From contig MU867095.1 of assembly GCA_033725935.1 (NCBI GenBank), forward strand, positions 310,001-374,000: DNA of 64,000 nt, in the 5' to 3' direction. Source of the DNA: Cladorrhinum sp. PSN259. Taxonomy: Eukaryota; Ascomycota; Sordariomycetes; Sordariales; Podosporaceae. Positions 21,819 through 33,480 of the stretch are shown piece after piece. The position numbers and the translations under genes are program-made. The notes below the pieces were generated by a model. It did not search any database. It had not been told where the DNA came from and saw only the letters and a list, made by a program, of their open reading frames with translations. How positions within the stretch are numbered: the first letter of the stretch is position 1; every line of letters starts with the position of its first letter.

Positions 21819-23537
21819 ACGGCTGGACGGTCACGTAGACGGCGCATCGGCGCATTTTTCTCGCTTTCGCCCCGCATGAAGCGATCAATGTCAATGTGTG
21901 AATATACTAGTAAGCCGATGGTGGCGGGCAAAGGGAGCAGGGCGTAATTGTTTATTGGATATGAATTCGTCATCGGGATGTGGAAGTCATTTTAGAAGTC
22001 ATGATTTAGAGGCGAGCATTTTCTCGGAACTTGGAATAAACCACACTTATACCCATGACTCCTGCACCGGACCCCAGACATTCCTGTCGCCTCAAATTTT
22101 CGAACGGTACGCAATGCTCTTCCATCTAGATTATAGGGAATTCACGTCGTTACAGCTGAATATATGTAGGACTCCGTGTACTTGGCTCACGAACTCAATG
22201 AGTCGCTTTCGGGCTCCCATTCGTAAGCCTTGCTCTGAACGATTTCGGAATCTCGCTGAGCACAACAAGCTTTTGAATGCACACGGACCTGTCCGCCCTG
22301 AATATTTATCAAGTCAAATTGCTCATCTAATTCGTCAATATTCCGGTTTGACGGTTGAGGTGTGCAAGGGATACAAGCGGAACGGTATTCTGCGGTAGCT
22401 CAGGTGGGAGAAGTGGTGTAGGAAGGACGAACGCGAACGCGCTCGGAGAGAAACAGGGATCTTAAGTGCCGTTTGACCAATCATGGTGCTCCAGCGTTAC
22501 AGCACGTTGAAAACAAGCAGGGGTCTGCCAGCCAATTCCCTTGCAGCCCGCTTTGGCCTTTACCCCTCGACGCGTTTCTCAAGCTCAAGTGACCAATCGT
22601 GTTGCGTCTGCATGTTTTCCCAGCCACAACAATTGACCAGAAAGTGGATGCAGACTGCTTGAACGAGGTCGAGTCACCACCACTTTTCGTAGCATTTTGA
22701 CCGTTTCGTAGCACTCGGCTGACCCACATCTGGTATCTCAACCTCGACAGGGAGTGCGGGAGAGACAGGGATGCATTTCCCAGACCTCCTCACCTGGGCT
22801 CTCACGCTCTGTGCTCCCACATCTCCCCAGTTCCCATCTCCGCACCCACCCATCCATCACCCACCCCCCGCCTTGCACCTTGCCCGATTCTCTCCCGACC
22901 TGAGCCTGCGACCTGCACCTTTGCGACATCACCCGGGAAGCTCCCATCCCAGATCCCAGTGCTGCCTTGCGCCTCACTTTTTTTTCGTGCCTGTTGAGAG
23001 CCTTCGCAGCTCCTTTGCTACCTGTTACCAATTTGCGAATGCGCGCCCTTTCGGTCGGATCACACGCAGGGAAATAAAAAAAATAATCATAATCTAGGTG
23101 TATATAAACCAGTTCGTCACCGCCTGCTTGCCTGTCTTCCCCCGCTCCCGCTCTTCTGCGCGATGTCGCGGAGTTGCTGCGCAAGCATCTCTCGGTGCCT
23201 GAGGATGCCAACCTGAACTGGAAGAGGACGCATCTAATCAGGAACTGACCAGGAGCAGTCGCAGCAGTACTCTGTATCATGTACTAAAAACCGTCGTCCT
23301 CCCTCAATCTTGCGCGACCTTGCTAGCCCCGGTGTTGGGTCGCACCGGGAACCTGCTCCTCTCGCCGATTCTGCATTCGCATTCGCATTTCACCGTCGCA
23401 CTCCTTTTCTCTCGTCGCCCAAGAATCGCAACCCTCGTCGCGCTTCGCTGGCGCATAGCGCACCCCTCCCCGATTCACCTGAACGTCGCGGCGACTCGTC
23501 TAATCGCGCTGGGAAATGATCCCTCGAGAAGCCTCCA
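21819..23537. other. Intergenic region between two hypothetical protein genes
   Basis: This 1.7 kb stretch contains the 3' end of the 594 aa gene and the promoter and leader of the 1161 aa gene. A TATA-like TATATAAA lies at about 23100, 430 bp before the start codon. The 250 bases before 23538 are C/T/G-rich. A short stretch at 23150-23240 reads like coding sequence but has no start and ends in a stop, so it is not called. Confidence 0.45.
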
Positions 23538-26500
23538 ATGGCTGCGACTCCCTTCGATGCCTCAGTCCCAGGCAATTCATTCGTATTTGATATTTACAAT
23601 GACGGACATACCTTGCGCGCAGCCCCGGCGCCGCCTGCGCAGCTTCTCCCGGGCGGGCCCTGCAATTATACGGACTCCATGCTACCGCGATGCGGTTGTC
23701 GTCGTTTTTGGAGCAGAGCAGCAGTCGGCAGTGGGTTTGGAGGCAGTATAACAGCCGGGACAGCAGAGATATGCATGTGCTCCCACCACGCGTGCTTCCA
23801 TGATGACGTCCAGTCCACCGGGCAATCACAACTCCCAGCCACATCTAGCAGTGTCACTGTCGTAGGACAGGAGAACCAGAGGCCCAGGTCCAGCCGGGAA
23901 CCATTGAGCCCCGTTCAGGAGATTCCATGGCAGATACCTACCAGTTTCGGAGCTTCCCTGGATTTTAACCTGCTGGACATTCAAACTTCCGTTTCTAACA
24001 ACCGAATAGAGGCCGCCACCCCCAATCCCTTGGAGAATAATAAGCGGCCATCACAGGAGACGCAGATGCCGGATACATACAACAGTTGGAGCGACATGAT
24101 CCAGACGCAGCCATCCCACGGGCCCCCTAGTGGACTTCCACCCATTCCAGCCCAATGTTTGATGTCGTCGCAGCACTTAATGCCGTCACAGCACCCACCA
24201 TCAACAGCTTCATCCAGCCAGGCCAGGTATCTCAAACCATTTGCCGGAAAAGGACTACAGACACTCAGTGGTGTCCCAGCGCTCAGAGCGGCAGCTCCTC
24301 CTCCTCCAGGCAGCCTTGATGGTGATCCTACCCAGGAACATGACCCCAACTCCAGGCGTGACCGAGAGGCAACACCTAAGGCATCAGCGTCACAAACTCG
24401 ATCAATGGCAGCAGGTGATAGCAGTGCGTACCAAAAGCTGGCCGAAACGGTAGAATCACACGCAGAGCGGTTAGATAGACTCGAGACGACATCGTTTTCG
24501 GTGGCTGGTCATGAGGAGTGCCATGATAAGCACGACCACGTCGACATGCGGGTTACGGAGCTCGAATCAAGGGTCGAGGAGGTGGAAAAGATTCTTAACG
24601 ACAACGGGAGTGTCATCAGCGGAAGACGGCTATTGCGGAACGATGGTCCAGCCGATGATGCATCCGTCTCAAGCAACAACACGATACTAGCCTCGAACCG
24701 TGCCGAGGTTTACACGCAGCTCCAGCAATTACAGGCTCAGGTTAACCAACTGCAGGCAGCATCTTTACCAACATACAGCAAGCCTTGGGAGCTGGAGGTG
24801 GTGTTCATGCCGTTTCCTCTCAAGGGCATATGGATCGAGGCCAACCAGTTTCTGATAGCACGACGAAATTCAAATGGAGCCGATGGGGAATGGACACAGA
24901 TGCCAAATACTATCAGCCGGGCAACGCCCGATCCGCAGTCACCCAAGTTTTCGGAGTGGCCTGGGCAGTCTGCCGATTCAAATTGGCTGCTTCCGAGGGC
25001 CTTTGCCGCAGGGGGTATCGTCGACCAGAGATTGAAGAGCCGCGGGCTGATCAAGACTGTTCTCGTCAGGGGCGCGGATGCTCGGAGCGTTCAACTCGCG
25101 ATCCATGCTGCGTTTGCGGATGTCTTAAGGGTCTCGTCGCCTGGCGGGACGAAGTCTGACTTCTCTCTGAACTCTCCCTTGACCGAATTTTTGGGGCTGA
25201 GACAGGCATGGGTGCCATTGCGCAAGCTTCACAAAGACTCACGACTTCGCTTTCTGACGCCGGCAGAAATGGCCACGCCCGCGTTGTGGGACTTTACATT
25301 TTTGATTTCCAGCGTCGTGATGAAAGCAACGGGTGTACATCGTCTGTACATCACACAGCCAGAGGCGTATCTTCAAGACCACCCGATGGGTTATCACGCT
25401 TTGGAGTCCGGCTGGACCTGGCAGAAGCTGCGTGAACTGAGCAGGGTATATCCGGACTCCCAGAGCAGCACTACCAGAGACGTCCCTGAAGCGGATGCTC
25501 TCGAAGAGTGTTGGACTTGGAATGACAGAGTGGACGAGCACCCAAGCGCTACGACCTCTTTGATCAGTCTCCGGCACCCTCAAGTACAAAACTTATCACG
25601 GCGGTCATCAACAGAACCGTCATCTCAGCAATTCCACACCGGCGTGCAATCGCCTATCCTTTCCAATAGCGTCAGCTTCGTCAGGGCGCAATCTCCTCTC
25701 ACCCAGAGAGAGCGAAAAGGGTCCTTGCCACCAAACGTCAGTGTGCGTATGGGGTCGGTTCCTCCAACCGGTCAAGCCCTCGCCTCGCCTGCCCTCTCCC
25801 GGCAGAGACTCCAATCCCACTCTGCTAGCAACTTCACACCATACGAAAGGCGTTCCTCCCCCTTTGTCTCATCATCCTCCCGACCTAGTCCCCGGCCATC
25901 CAACATCGTCACCACATCCGGCATTCCATCTAAACGGCGTTTCGGCACCAGGTCACCTAGTCTCGTGCCAGATCACAGGCGAGCCAATACCCCGCGATAT
26001 AGTAGGGCAAGTATGAGCCGCTCGCCTTCGCTTGCTCCACCCAACCTGTTTGACCGCGCTACTTCTGAGCGCCGCAATACACCGGGTTTCTATTACCACA
26101 CCCCGCACAGTGAGGCCGTGCCGGAGAATCAGTTGGATGCGTATCATCGTGCGGGAAGTCGGGGACCACCCCAGACGCTTCGTACCAATGGGTACGACCC
26201 AGACGACGATGAAGACATGGAAGACGATGACTCGTACGATACACAAGGGTCGGGGTCGTCTGACCACAGTGTGCGGAGGGTATCGAACAATAACGGTAAT
26301 AATTTTAGTTCTTCGTTTGGGTTTGGAGATGGAGTAGGAAGAGCCGGTGAGGATGCGGATTTGGATGTAAATGTTTATGATGATGAGGATGATGAGTTGG
26401 ATGATGTTGATACTGATGCCGGACCGGATAGTGGCCCTCAACAACAACATCAGGGTGAATTGAGTACCGGTGGGCATCATCATCATCATCATCGTCGGCA

Positions 26501-27023
26501 ACAACAGCAAGTTCAGGCCGCGCCTGTCATAACTGATTTGAGGCCGGAGGATATACCCTGGAATGGCATAGAGGAGCATATGAGTGATGGGGAGAACGTC
26601 GATCCCGATTCTTATCGTCCGGGGTCCAGCTTCAGTAGCTCGACTTCGTCATTCCAGAACAGACCGGCCAGTCAGGTTGATGTACGCACGGAGGTGCATC
26701 ATGAGGATGGGTTGGGGTTATTGGGCAGCGGGATCGGGGTTGATCAGGTGATGGAGGGTACGGAGGATGAGGAGGATGAGAATAGCAGCCAGGCGCCCAG
26801 TGAGTATGGTAGCAAGCCTGGGCCTTGGAGGGTTATTGATCCCGTGAGCGCTCATGGGGTGACGGCTGCCGGGGAGGTAATTGCTGGGGAAGGGTCCGGC
26901 AGCAGTAAGAGGAGGGAGAGCTTGAGGGAGACGATGATGGCCCCTACTTCGGCGGTGGGGCCGGCCAGCGAGGGGTTCCAGGTGTATGAGGATGGAACTG
27001 CTGGCGGTGATGGCGTCGAGTGA
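23538..27023 (+). CDS. Hypothetical protein, 1161 aa, with N-terminal Cys/His cluster
   Basis: A single-exon gene; not recognised. Residues 42-88 hold six Cys and three His in the order C42, C52-x-C54, C79-x-C81-x-H83-H84-x-C86-x-H88, which could bind zinc. A coiled coil follows (about 298-355) and a Gln-rich helix near 393-409. Residues about 415-665 look like a folded domain rich in Trp, Phe and Leu (from KPWELEVVFMPFPLKGIW to about WTWNDRV). The C-terminal half is disordered: Ser/Pro/Arg-rich, then strongly acidic (Asp/Glu runs from about 895), with a short poly-His run. No signal peptide is seen. The arrangement suggests a nuclear or scaffold protein, but that is only a guess. Confidence 0.75.
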   Translation: MAATPFDASVPGNSFVFDIYNDGHTLRAAPAPPAQLLPGGPCNYTDSMLPRCGCRRFWSRAAVGSGFGGSITAGTAEICMCSHHACFHDDVQSTGQSQLPATSSSVTVVGQENQRPRSSREPLSPVQEIPWQIPTSFGASLDFNLLDIQTSVSNNRIEAATPNPLENNKRPSQETQMPDTYNSWSDMIQTQPSHGPPSGLPPIPAQCLMSSQHLMPSQHPPSTASSSQARYLKPFAGKGLQTLSGVPALRAAAPPPPGSLDGDPTQEHDPNSRRDREATPKASASQTRSMAAGDSSAYQKLAETVESHAERLDRLETTSFSVAGHEECHDKHDHVDMRVTELESRVEEVEKILNDNGSVISGRRLLRNDGPADDASVSSNNTILASNRAEVYTQLQQLQAQVNQLQAASLPTYSKPWELEVVFMPFPLKGIWIEANQFLIARRNSNGADGEWTQMPNTISRATPDPQSPKFSEWPGQSADSNWLLPRAFAAGGIVDQRLKSRGLIKTVLVRGADARSVQLAIHAAFADVLRVSSPGGTKSDFSLNSPLTEFLGLRQAWVPLRKLHKDSRLRFLTPAEMATPALWDFTFLISSVVMKATGVHRLYITQPEAYLQDHPMGYHALESGWTWQKLRELSRVYPDSQSSTTRDVPEADALEECWTWNDRVDEHPSATTSLISLRHPQVQNLSRRSSTEPSSQQFHTGVQSPILSNSVSFVRAQSPLTQRERKGSLPPNVSVRMGSVPPTGQALASPALSRQRLQSHSASNFTPYERRSSPFVSSSSRPSPRPSNIVTTSGIPSKRRFGTRSPSLVPDHRRANTPRYSRASMSRSPSLAPPNLFDRATSERRNTPGFYYHTPHSEAVPENQLDAYHRAGSRGPPQTLRTNGYDPDDDEDMEDDDSYDTQGSGSSDHSVRRVSNNNGNNFSSSFGFGDGVGRAGEDADLDVNVYDDEDDELDDVDTDAGPDSGPQQQHQGELSTGGHHHHHHRRQQQQVQAAPVITDLRPEDIPWNGIEEHMSDGENVDPDSYRPGSSFSSSTSSFQNRPASQVDVRTEVHHEDGLGLLGSGIGVDQVMEGTEDEEDENSSQAPSEYGSKPGPWRVIDPVSAHGVTAAGEVIAGEGSGSSKRRESLRETMMAPTSAVGPASEGFQVYEDGTAGGDGVE

Positions 27024-28915
27024 TTTTTGTCCCCTCTGGTTTCCTTTTTCTATCTGTCATGGGTCTTGATCGTTCTTCTTTGGGTAAGCGGCATTGTTTC
27101 CGGCGATCACTTTTGGCTTATTTTTTTATTTTTTTATTTTTTTTTTTGGGGGGGGGGGCGGGGGGTTCGTTCTTTGGATTATGTTCCGGCGGTTTGTTGT
27201 AGATCAAGATCAAGGTGCATCTCACACATATCTCACTCATCTAGCATTGCGCACACATATATACGTTTTTCCTTATACTTGGGGCCAAGGGACACTAAGG
27301 GGGGCTCAAGGAAAGTTAAGGGGGGAATTAAGGTATAGCGATGATCTATCGGCGATTGTGGCGTTACAATGTTAGGGAGAGATACCTTTTGACCTTTATT
27401 ACCTTTTCTATAACTTGTTTTTTTTGGGTTTATGGGCTTGGCCTTGGCTTGGATGGGGATTTGTCTTTTGGTTTTGGATAGTTTCATTCATTCAGCGGGT
27501 TCATATCGGATTCCAATGTTAGATACACTCAACTGTTGCAACTATCTGTACCACCGTGTATGTCGTGTAATGGTGTTGATGGCGGTTTGAGCTAGCTGTA
27601 CACATCAATCACAAATAGCTCTTGCGACGTTTGTTGACTGCGGCCTTTGATGCTCGGGTCGGATACAGCCTTATCTATCAGGCCATCATACGAGACAAGG
27701 CGACCTTGGTGTTGACAAGGCAATGAATGATGACTCTTCCCCTACTCCAACCGTAACACCGCAGCCCTGCCCAAGTTTGGGAAGGATGTGGTTGATCGCG
27801 ACGTTCATACCGTGTTGTGTGTGAGTCACATAGTTCTCCCAAGTTAGAAAGTAGGATTGCAGTTAAACGTCAACCAGAACGGCAGGTCAAAAGATTACGC
27901 AAACTTCTGGGGTCCCTTTTGCTTGTGGGAGTTTCGGTTTCAGCATCTGTGACAGATTTGTTCTTTCTCAAAGCTTACGCAACTTTGAGTACAATGATCA
28001 CATAACTACCTTTCTATACGTGTTTATAAATCAAAGCAACGAGTTAATCAGGGATTTCTTGAACAAGACCAACTTTCCCGAGTGTACAAAGCACAAGAGT
28101 CACAATAGACTACGAGAGTTTATTCCAGTAGAATGTAATCATGAAAGATGAATGTTTTAGTAGTGCAATACTTATACTCTGGAGCGCCAAGCCGGCCAGG
28201 CCTGGATTGTTCCCCGCAGAGTGTTCGTTCGGCAGAGTTTAGTGGATGTGTATTGCACCACCCCACGGTGTTTGTATATTGCATGCATTCATTGGGGAGG
28301 GTTCAAAAGTCAAAATGAAATGCCGACATATTTTACTTCTATGCAGCTGAGAAATCAGTTTCTTCTTTGATCATCAATACCATTCCGGGGGCAATGGCCC
28401 TCGATGAATGGCCGTTTCGAGGGGGTGGGACTGACGTAATAGGCCGCGCTAGCTTGTGAGGCGAAGCTCATCTGAAAGGCTTTCTCCAGCTCTGAACTCC
28501 AGCAGCAACCGCGGGTCTTCCCGCTCACAACCCTCGGAAACCTGACAACATATAACATACAGATTGCAACCCTCTCGTCTATCTTGTGTCTCTCACTGTT
28601 TGGTGGTCTGCTTGGCTGGATAACCTTGCCAGCAAGGTAGCCATACCCAGCTTAACTTAGCATTGCCGACTGCCGTCCAACCTAGCTCCACCCCAGCTCC
28701 CTCCCTTGGCATCAGAAACCAGAGGAAGCTGCCCAAACCTGGCGTGATCATCGTCATCACACCAATAACGCCGGGATTTCCAAACCTTGAAATTCTTCAT
28801 ATTGTCTTTGACTCTTTCTTTCATTACTGTATACACGTACCAAACCAAAGATTCTCAACCACTTGATTTACACCCTCTCGTTTTGCGCCAAGCATCTTGG
28901 GACAGGTTCTTCACC
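27024..28915. other. Intergenic region, no gene seen
   Basis: This 1.9 kb stretch holds the 3' UTR of the 1161 aa gene, a T-rich then G-rich homopolymer patch at 27119-27167, and the promoter of the arrestin-like gene. Open frames here overlap the homopolymers or are short. The G patch is another place where base calls may be poor. Confidence 0.5.
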
Positions 28916-30731
28916 ATGTCAATAAGAATAGCTCTCGAGAACCCGCCCGAGTTCTATACAAACCTTGACATTCTGCGCGGTCAAGTGGTGCTCTCACTGA
29001 GTCGCCATGAACAGGTGGGGGCAATAATTGTGAAGCTGGAGGGAGAGTCGAGGACAGCCTTGGGCATCCCGGTCGACAACTCATCCTCGGGAGTTCCTCA
29101 TCGAGACATGCCCAGCAGCGGCGATGTCATTTACGAAAACCACAAGATCCTCTATAAAATTGTCCAAGCATTTCCTGATGAGAATGCTGCCCCGTCAATA
29201 GGGCCCATCGTCCTCAACCCGGGCCAACATCGCTTCCCATTTCAGTTCAAGTTTCCCTTCAACAATGCATGCGGCAATACCGAGGCTATGGCAAGGATAG
29301 GGGGCGTGGTGAACGCAGGCGGATTTGCTCCTGGGGGAATGTTTGGGTTGGGCGGCATCCGGGTCATGGACGGGACAAAACAGTTGATGTACTCCCATGT
29401 CACCAAGACTCTACCTCCAAGTTTCACGGGGCTTCCAAACCAGGCTGAGATTCGATACTATGTCAAAGTCACCATACAGAGGCCGGGTATATTCAAGGAG
29501 AACTGGAGATATCAGACCAACCTCAAATTCCTGCCCATAGAACCACCACGGCCACCCAAAACCAATCAAGAAGCCTATGCTAGACGACCATTCACCTTTC
29601 AACCTCGAACGCCAAACTCATCTTTACAAGCAGCTAAGCGCTCCTCCTTCTTCGGCGGTAGACGGACGCCACAGCCCCCAGCAGATGGGCCATCACAAGC
29701 AGAAGTCCCTCCCTCTATCGAGATGTCTGCGCGACTCCCACATCCTCCCATCCTTACCTGCAATAAGCCTATACCACTCCGCATAATAGCCAAGAAGCTG
29801 GTGGTCTCAAACGCCGAAGTCTATTTAACGGGCATGCAAGTCGACTTGATCGGAAAAACCGTCGTCAGGTGTCAAGACCTCATCAACACCGAAACATCCA
29901 GCTGGGTAATCATTTCCCGAGGAGGACTGTCAATACCAGTCTCCAACCCGTCAGATGCAGTGGGCACAGAAATCACCCTCTCAGACACCATATGGAGCAA
30001 CATCCCCCTGCCTAACACGGTTATGCCTAGTTTCCTAACCTGCAATCTCGGGTATGTTTGCCTTTTTCCTTCTATACTTGCCCCTTGCTAACCTTCCAAT
30101 CAGCCGTGAATACCGATTAGAAGTCAAATTTTCCCTATCCTGGGGCAAGCCTCCTGCTCAATCAGCCTCCTCTCACTCATTGTTCGGCGGAAGCAGTCAC
30201 AAAGGCAAATCAAAATTGGATATCTCGAACCTGCCTCAGCAAATCCACTTGCCCCTTTCCTTCTCTAGTATCCAAGTCTACTCCGGTCTTTCTCCCCCTC
30301 CTCAGTTAGTAGAAGCTATGCGCTCCTCCGGCCGACGACGGCCACAACAACATGCCAACCCATCAACTCCTAACCGTCCTTCCAAACCGCCTTCTACAGC
30401 AACTGAAGCTGCTTTTGGGCCGCAGCCACCTCGTTTACCCCCAAGGCAACCCACAAATCCACCTGCTGCACAGCCAGCACAACAAGCTCAGGGTCAAGCA
30501 AGTGGGAGTGCAAATGCAAGTGGTAGTGGAAACGGTTTCGTCAACCCCTTGTACCCACCCCAACTTCGACCAGGGCAGGAAGCGCCGCCATACGATGACG
30601 CGCCTCCAACGTACGAGGAAGCGATGGCCGAGGAGATGACCGGACCGGCTATCCCGGCGGACAGGCCGGCGTATAGCGGGGTTACAGATGAGAATGCGGC
30701 GGAGATACGAGTGCCGGAGAAGAGAGGGTGA
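28916..30731 (+). CDS. Arrestin-domain (ART-type) trafficking adaptor with PPxY motifs
   Basis: Exons 28916-30051 and 30104-30731 join (Gly across the junction) to 587 residues. The start at 28916 has a CACCATGTC context and is preferred over a frame start at 28787. The N-terminal arrestin lobe (about 1-190) begins IRIALENPPEFYTNLDILRGQVVLSL, and a C-lobe follows (about 250-430). The tail is Pro/Gln/Ala-rich and carries PPYD at 540-543 and PPTY at 546-549. PPxY motifs bind WW domains of Rsp5/NEDD4 ubiquitin ligases. Fungal proteins of this type recruit the ligase to plasma-membrane transporters and so trigger endocytosis. The intron is 52 nt with a CTAAC branch site. The cargo is unknown. Confidence 0.87.
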
Positions 30732-32095
30732 AGAAGAGCGTAGTTTTACTGGATAGTGGAGGTAAAAGGATGTGAAGATGTTTGCTTGTTTCAAAGCTCT
30801 GTTGTGACTACAGCTTCATGGGAGAAGAATTCCATAAGATATTAATAATGGTGTGGACGGACTCGTACTAGTCACTTCCGGAAGCCGACGTGTGGGATGT
30901 TGAAGAGACTGTTACAAGCCTGGCAGTCATGGAAAAGTTAGTTAATGGAGGCGGCTTTTGTCATGGTTGTTTTGGCGTGCGAGTCAGTTTTGGATAAGAG
31001 GTTGCTTGAGTAACTTGCGTGACCTGTCCGGTCACCACTCATTACCTACCTACAATTTGGGTTTTATGTAATCCATCATGATGTTTTCTTGCTTGGACTG
31101 TATCAGGTCAGCCACCACTTTCGAACTGCATTAAATCTAGGGGGCACATTTGTTATCTGGATCTGGGTTACATAGTTAGTTAATAACAGACACATTAGAA
31201 GACATAATAAAGGCAAAATCACTACATAGTTTAGTTTCCATCCTACATAGCCACCATTTAAAATTTCTCAATACTAATAGAAAGAAACGATATTCATTAT
31301 AAAAAGGAAAAGAAAAAAAAAAGGATTGGAATGACTAACGAGAAATCATGATAAAAGGGAAATGAGTAAAACGCTTTCAATCATAAAACAAAACAAAAAA
31401 AGACATCCACCCTTGATAATCATAAAGACCGACGTTCTCAAAGAATTTTCTACTTTTTCTTTTCTCTCCCACAAAAAAAAAAAGGACAGAAACTATTTCC
31501 GTTACCTATCGTTGACATACCAACCCCCCCCCACCCCATCCATCCAACATATTGTCTTGTATCAACAAAAGAGAGTAGGAAAGGAAAAAAAGGATTAGTA
31601 AGAGGGCATGGGGGAAAAAAAAGTTAAAGAAGGAAGAGCGCCCCGGTTCTAACAGATAGCTTCAACCAGTTGAGAGTTCGGGGGAAGTACCCCGTTCTTC
31701 GGCTTCTTTCGATACATTATGCCCCTGTATCGCGTGATCTCCTCTTTTTCTCCAGCTTTTCTTCCTTTATCTTTTATCTTTCTTGCTCCCACCTGTGTTC
31801 AAAATAGCAACTTGCATCAGCTTGGACTTTGCGATAGCCACTTGCCATATTACGTCTTTCTCATGCTGCGAACTCAAGCTTGGGTTTATCAGGTGGAAAG
31901 TGTTTGCCGGGGTGTTAAACGTTTTGTAAAACTCTAACTGGACCCTTGAAGCCTCTATTTAACTGCGCAGTGGAGGTTGGCTTGAGCTTTCCTTCTAATA
32001 ACGACTGAAGGTGGCGAGCAAAGCCCCTCAACCCCTTCTTTGTTGACCGACATTAGTGCTTCAAGGGTGTGAGGGCATTTGTAAATTTCGACTCT
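30732..32095. other. Convergent intergenic region, A/T-rich
   Basis: This 1.4 kb stretch lies between the 3' ends of the arrestin-like gene and the MAP kinase gene. It contains A-rich runs (about 31300-31500, 31580-31630) and no plausible gene. Confidence 0.5.
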
Positions 32096-33480
32096 TCATC
32101 TTCCTCCCAGCTCTGCCTCGAGGCCCTGCATTTGATGTCCGTATTCATGTGGTTTGGGATCGTTGGCCGTCCACTGTTGGCCGCCCTGTGCGGGGATGGG
32201 CACGCCGCCAGGGTTCAGGGGCGCACCGCCACCGACCGTCTGACCAGGCACGGTTCTAACTGCCGCCCTGAAGTTGACTACCTCCTGAAGAATCATCTTG
32301 CGCATCTCAGGGACATCGTCGACAACTTCAAAGTCGAAATCAAATGGATGCGGGCAGTCAGGCTCGTCGCTAGCATCGTGCCAAATGGAGAGGTATGGGT
32401 GCTCAAGAGCAATCTCAACCGTGATGCGGCGTTCGGGATCAAAGGCCAACATCCGGTCAAGGAGATCGAGGGCATCGGGATTTGCGCCTTGGAACAACTG
32501 CGGGAAGGGCTTCTTGGCCATGAACGGAAGGTTTCTAACGTATTCTTGCGCTCTAGGTGAACCAATGCGAGAGAGCGTCTCCTCGTTCGGGGTTCCAAGG
32601 ATGTGCAGAATCTGGTTCAACTGATCGACGTAGTCGCGTCCCTTAAAAAAGGGGCGTCCACCAAGCAGCTCGGCGAGGATGCAGCCCACAGACCACACGT
32701 CAATGGCCTTGGTGTAATTTTGGAAGCTGAGCATGATCTCGGGAGCGCGATACCACCTCGTTGCGACGTACTCGGTCATGTACCCGGCATTCTCGTTGAC
32801 GTCGGTGGAGAAGCCTCGTGCGAGGCCGAAGTCACAGATCTTGAGTTCGCAATCGGCGTTGACCAACAAGTTGCCTGGCTTCAGATCGCGGTGCAAGACA
32901 TTGGCCGAGTGGATATACTTCAAACCGCACAGGATCTGATAAATGAAGGACTGAAAATGGGCGTCGGTGAGAGGTTGGCCGGACCGAATGATGGCCGCCA
33001 AATCACATTCCATCAACTCCTCGTAGAGGTATGTTTCGTTGAAGCTGTCGGGCCTGGGGATGTCCATGTCATAGAGGCAGGTAATCTAGATGGCAAATAC
33101 TAGTTTAGTACTTGCGCGGTTCTGCTTTAGCGAAGTGCTGAACTTACATTGCGGTGTCCCCGGAAGTGCTGCAAAAGTTTGATTTCACGCAGAGCGCGCT
33201 TGGCCAGGATCTTCTTGCTGAAAACATTGGTGACTTTCTTGATGGCAACACCTTCATTGGTTTGGTTGTTTACTGCGGCGCTGTTACGGGCGAACAAAAC
33301 AACCTGTCAGTCTTGTCTGGACTGGCAAAGGCACAGATATACGCAATGAGAGAGTAGAGCACCGTACCAGACAATTCCGTAAGCTCCCTGGCCCAACTCC
33401 TTAGTGACTGTGTATCGCTCATCGACGATAAAGTCCTGGTTGAAGACCTTGAACACCTTACGTCCCTGAAGGTCGGCCAT
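32096..33480 (-). CDS. mak-1: Cell wall integrity MAP kinase (Slt2/Mpk1/MAK-1)
   Basis: Exons (minus) 33480-33368, 33280-33148 and 33085-32096 join to 411 residues. All MAPK landmarks are present: Gly loop GQGAYG 30-35, ATP-binding Lys52 in AIKK, HRDLKPGN with catalytic Asp149, DFG 167-169, and the activation loop TEY 186-188. The C-terminal tail after about 345 is Gly/Pro-rich. The TEY loop, together with the N-terminus MADLQGRKVFKVFNQDF, identifies the cell-wall integrity kinase and not the Hog1 (TGY) branch. It is activated by the Pkc1-Bck1-Mkk cascade under cell-wall stress and controls cell-wall gene expression, hyphal growth and development. Intron positions are supported by exact continuation of the conserved kinase sequence. 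Confidence 0.96.

Noticed and set aside
21898..22398. 166-codon plus-strand frame after the 594 aa gene
   Set aside because: No domain, unusual residue mix, and no splice link to neighbours. Most likely 3' UTR and spacer.
23150..23240. Coding-like stretch (LLRKHLSVPEDANLNWKR)
   Set aside because: No start codon in frame, a stop at both ends, and no good acceptor site. It could be an upstream exon, but support is too weak.
22738..23280. 180-codon frame on the minus strand
   Set aside because: It overlaps the leader and TATA-like site of the 1161 aa gene, is rich in Arg and Gly from CT-rich sequence, and matches no family.
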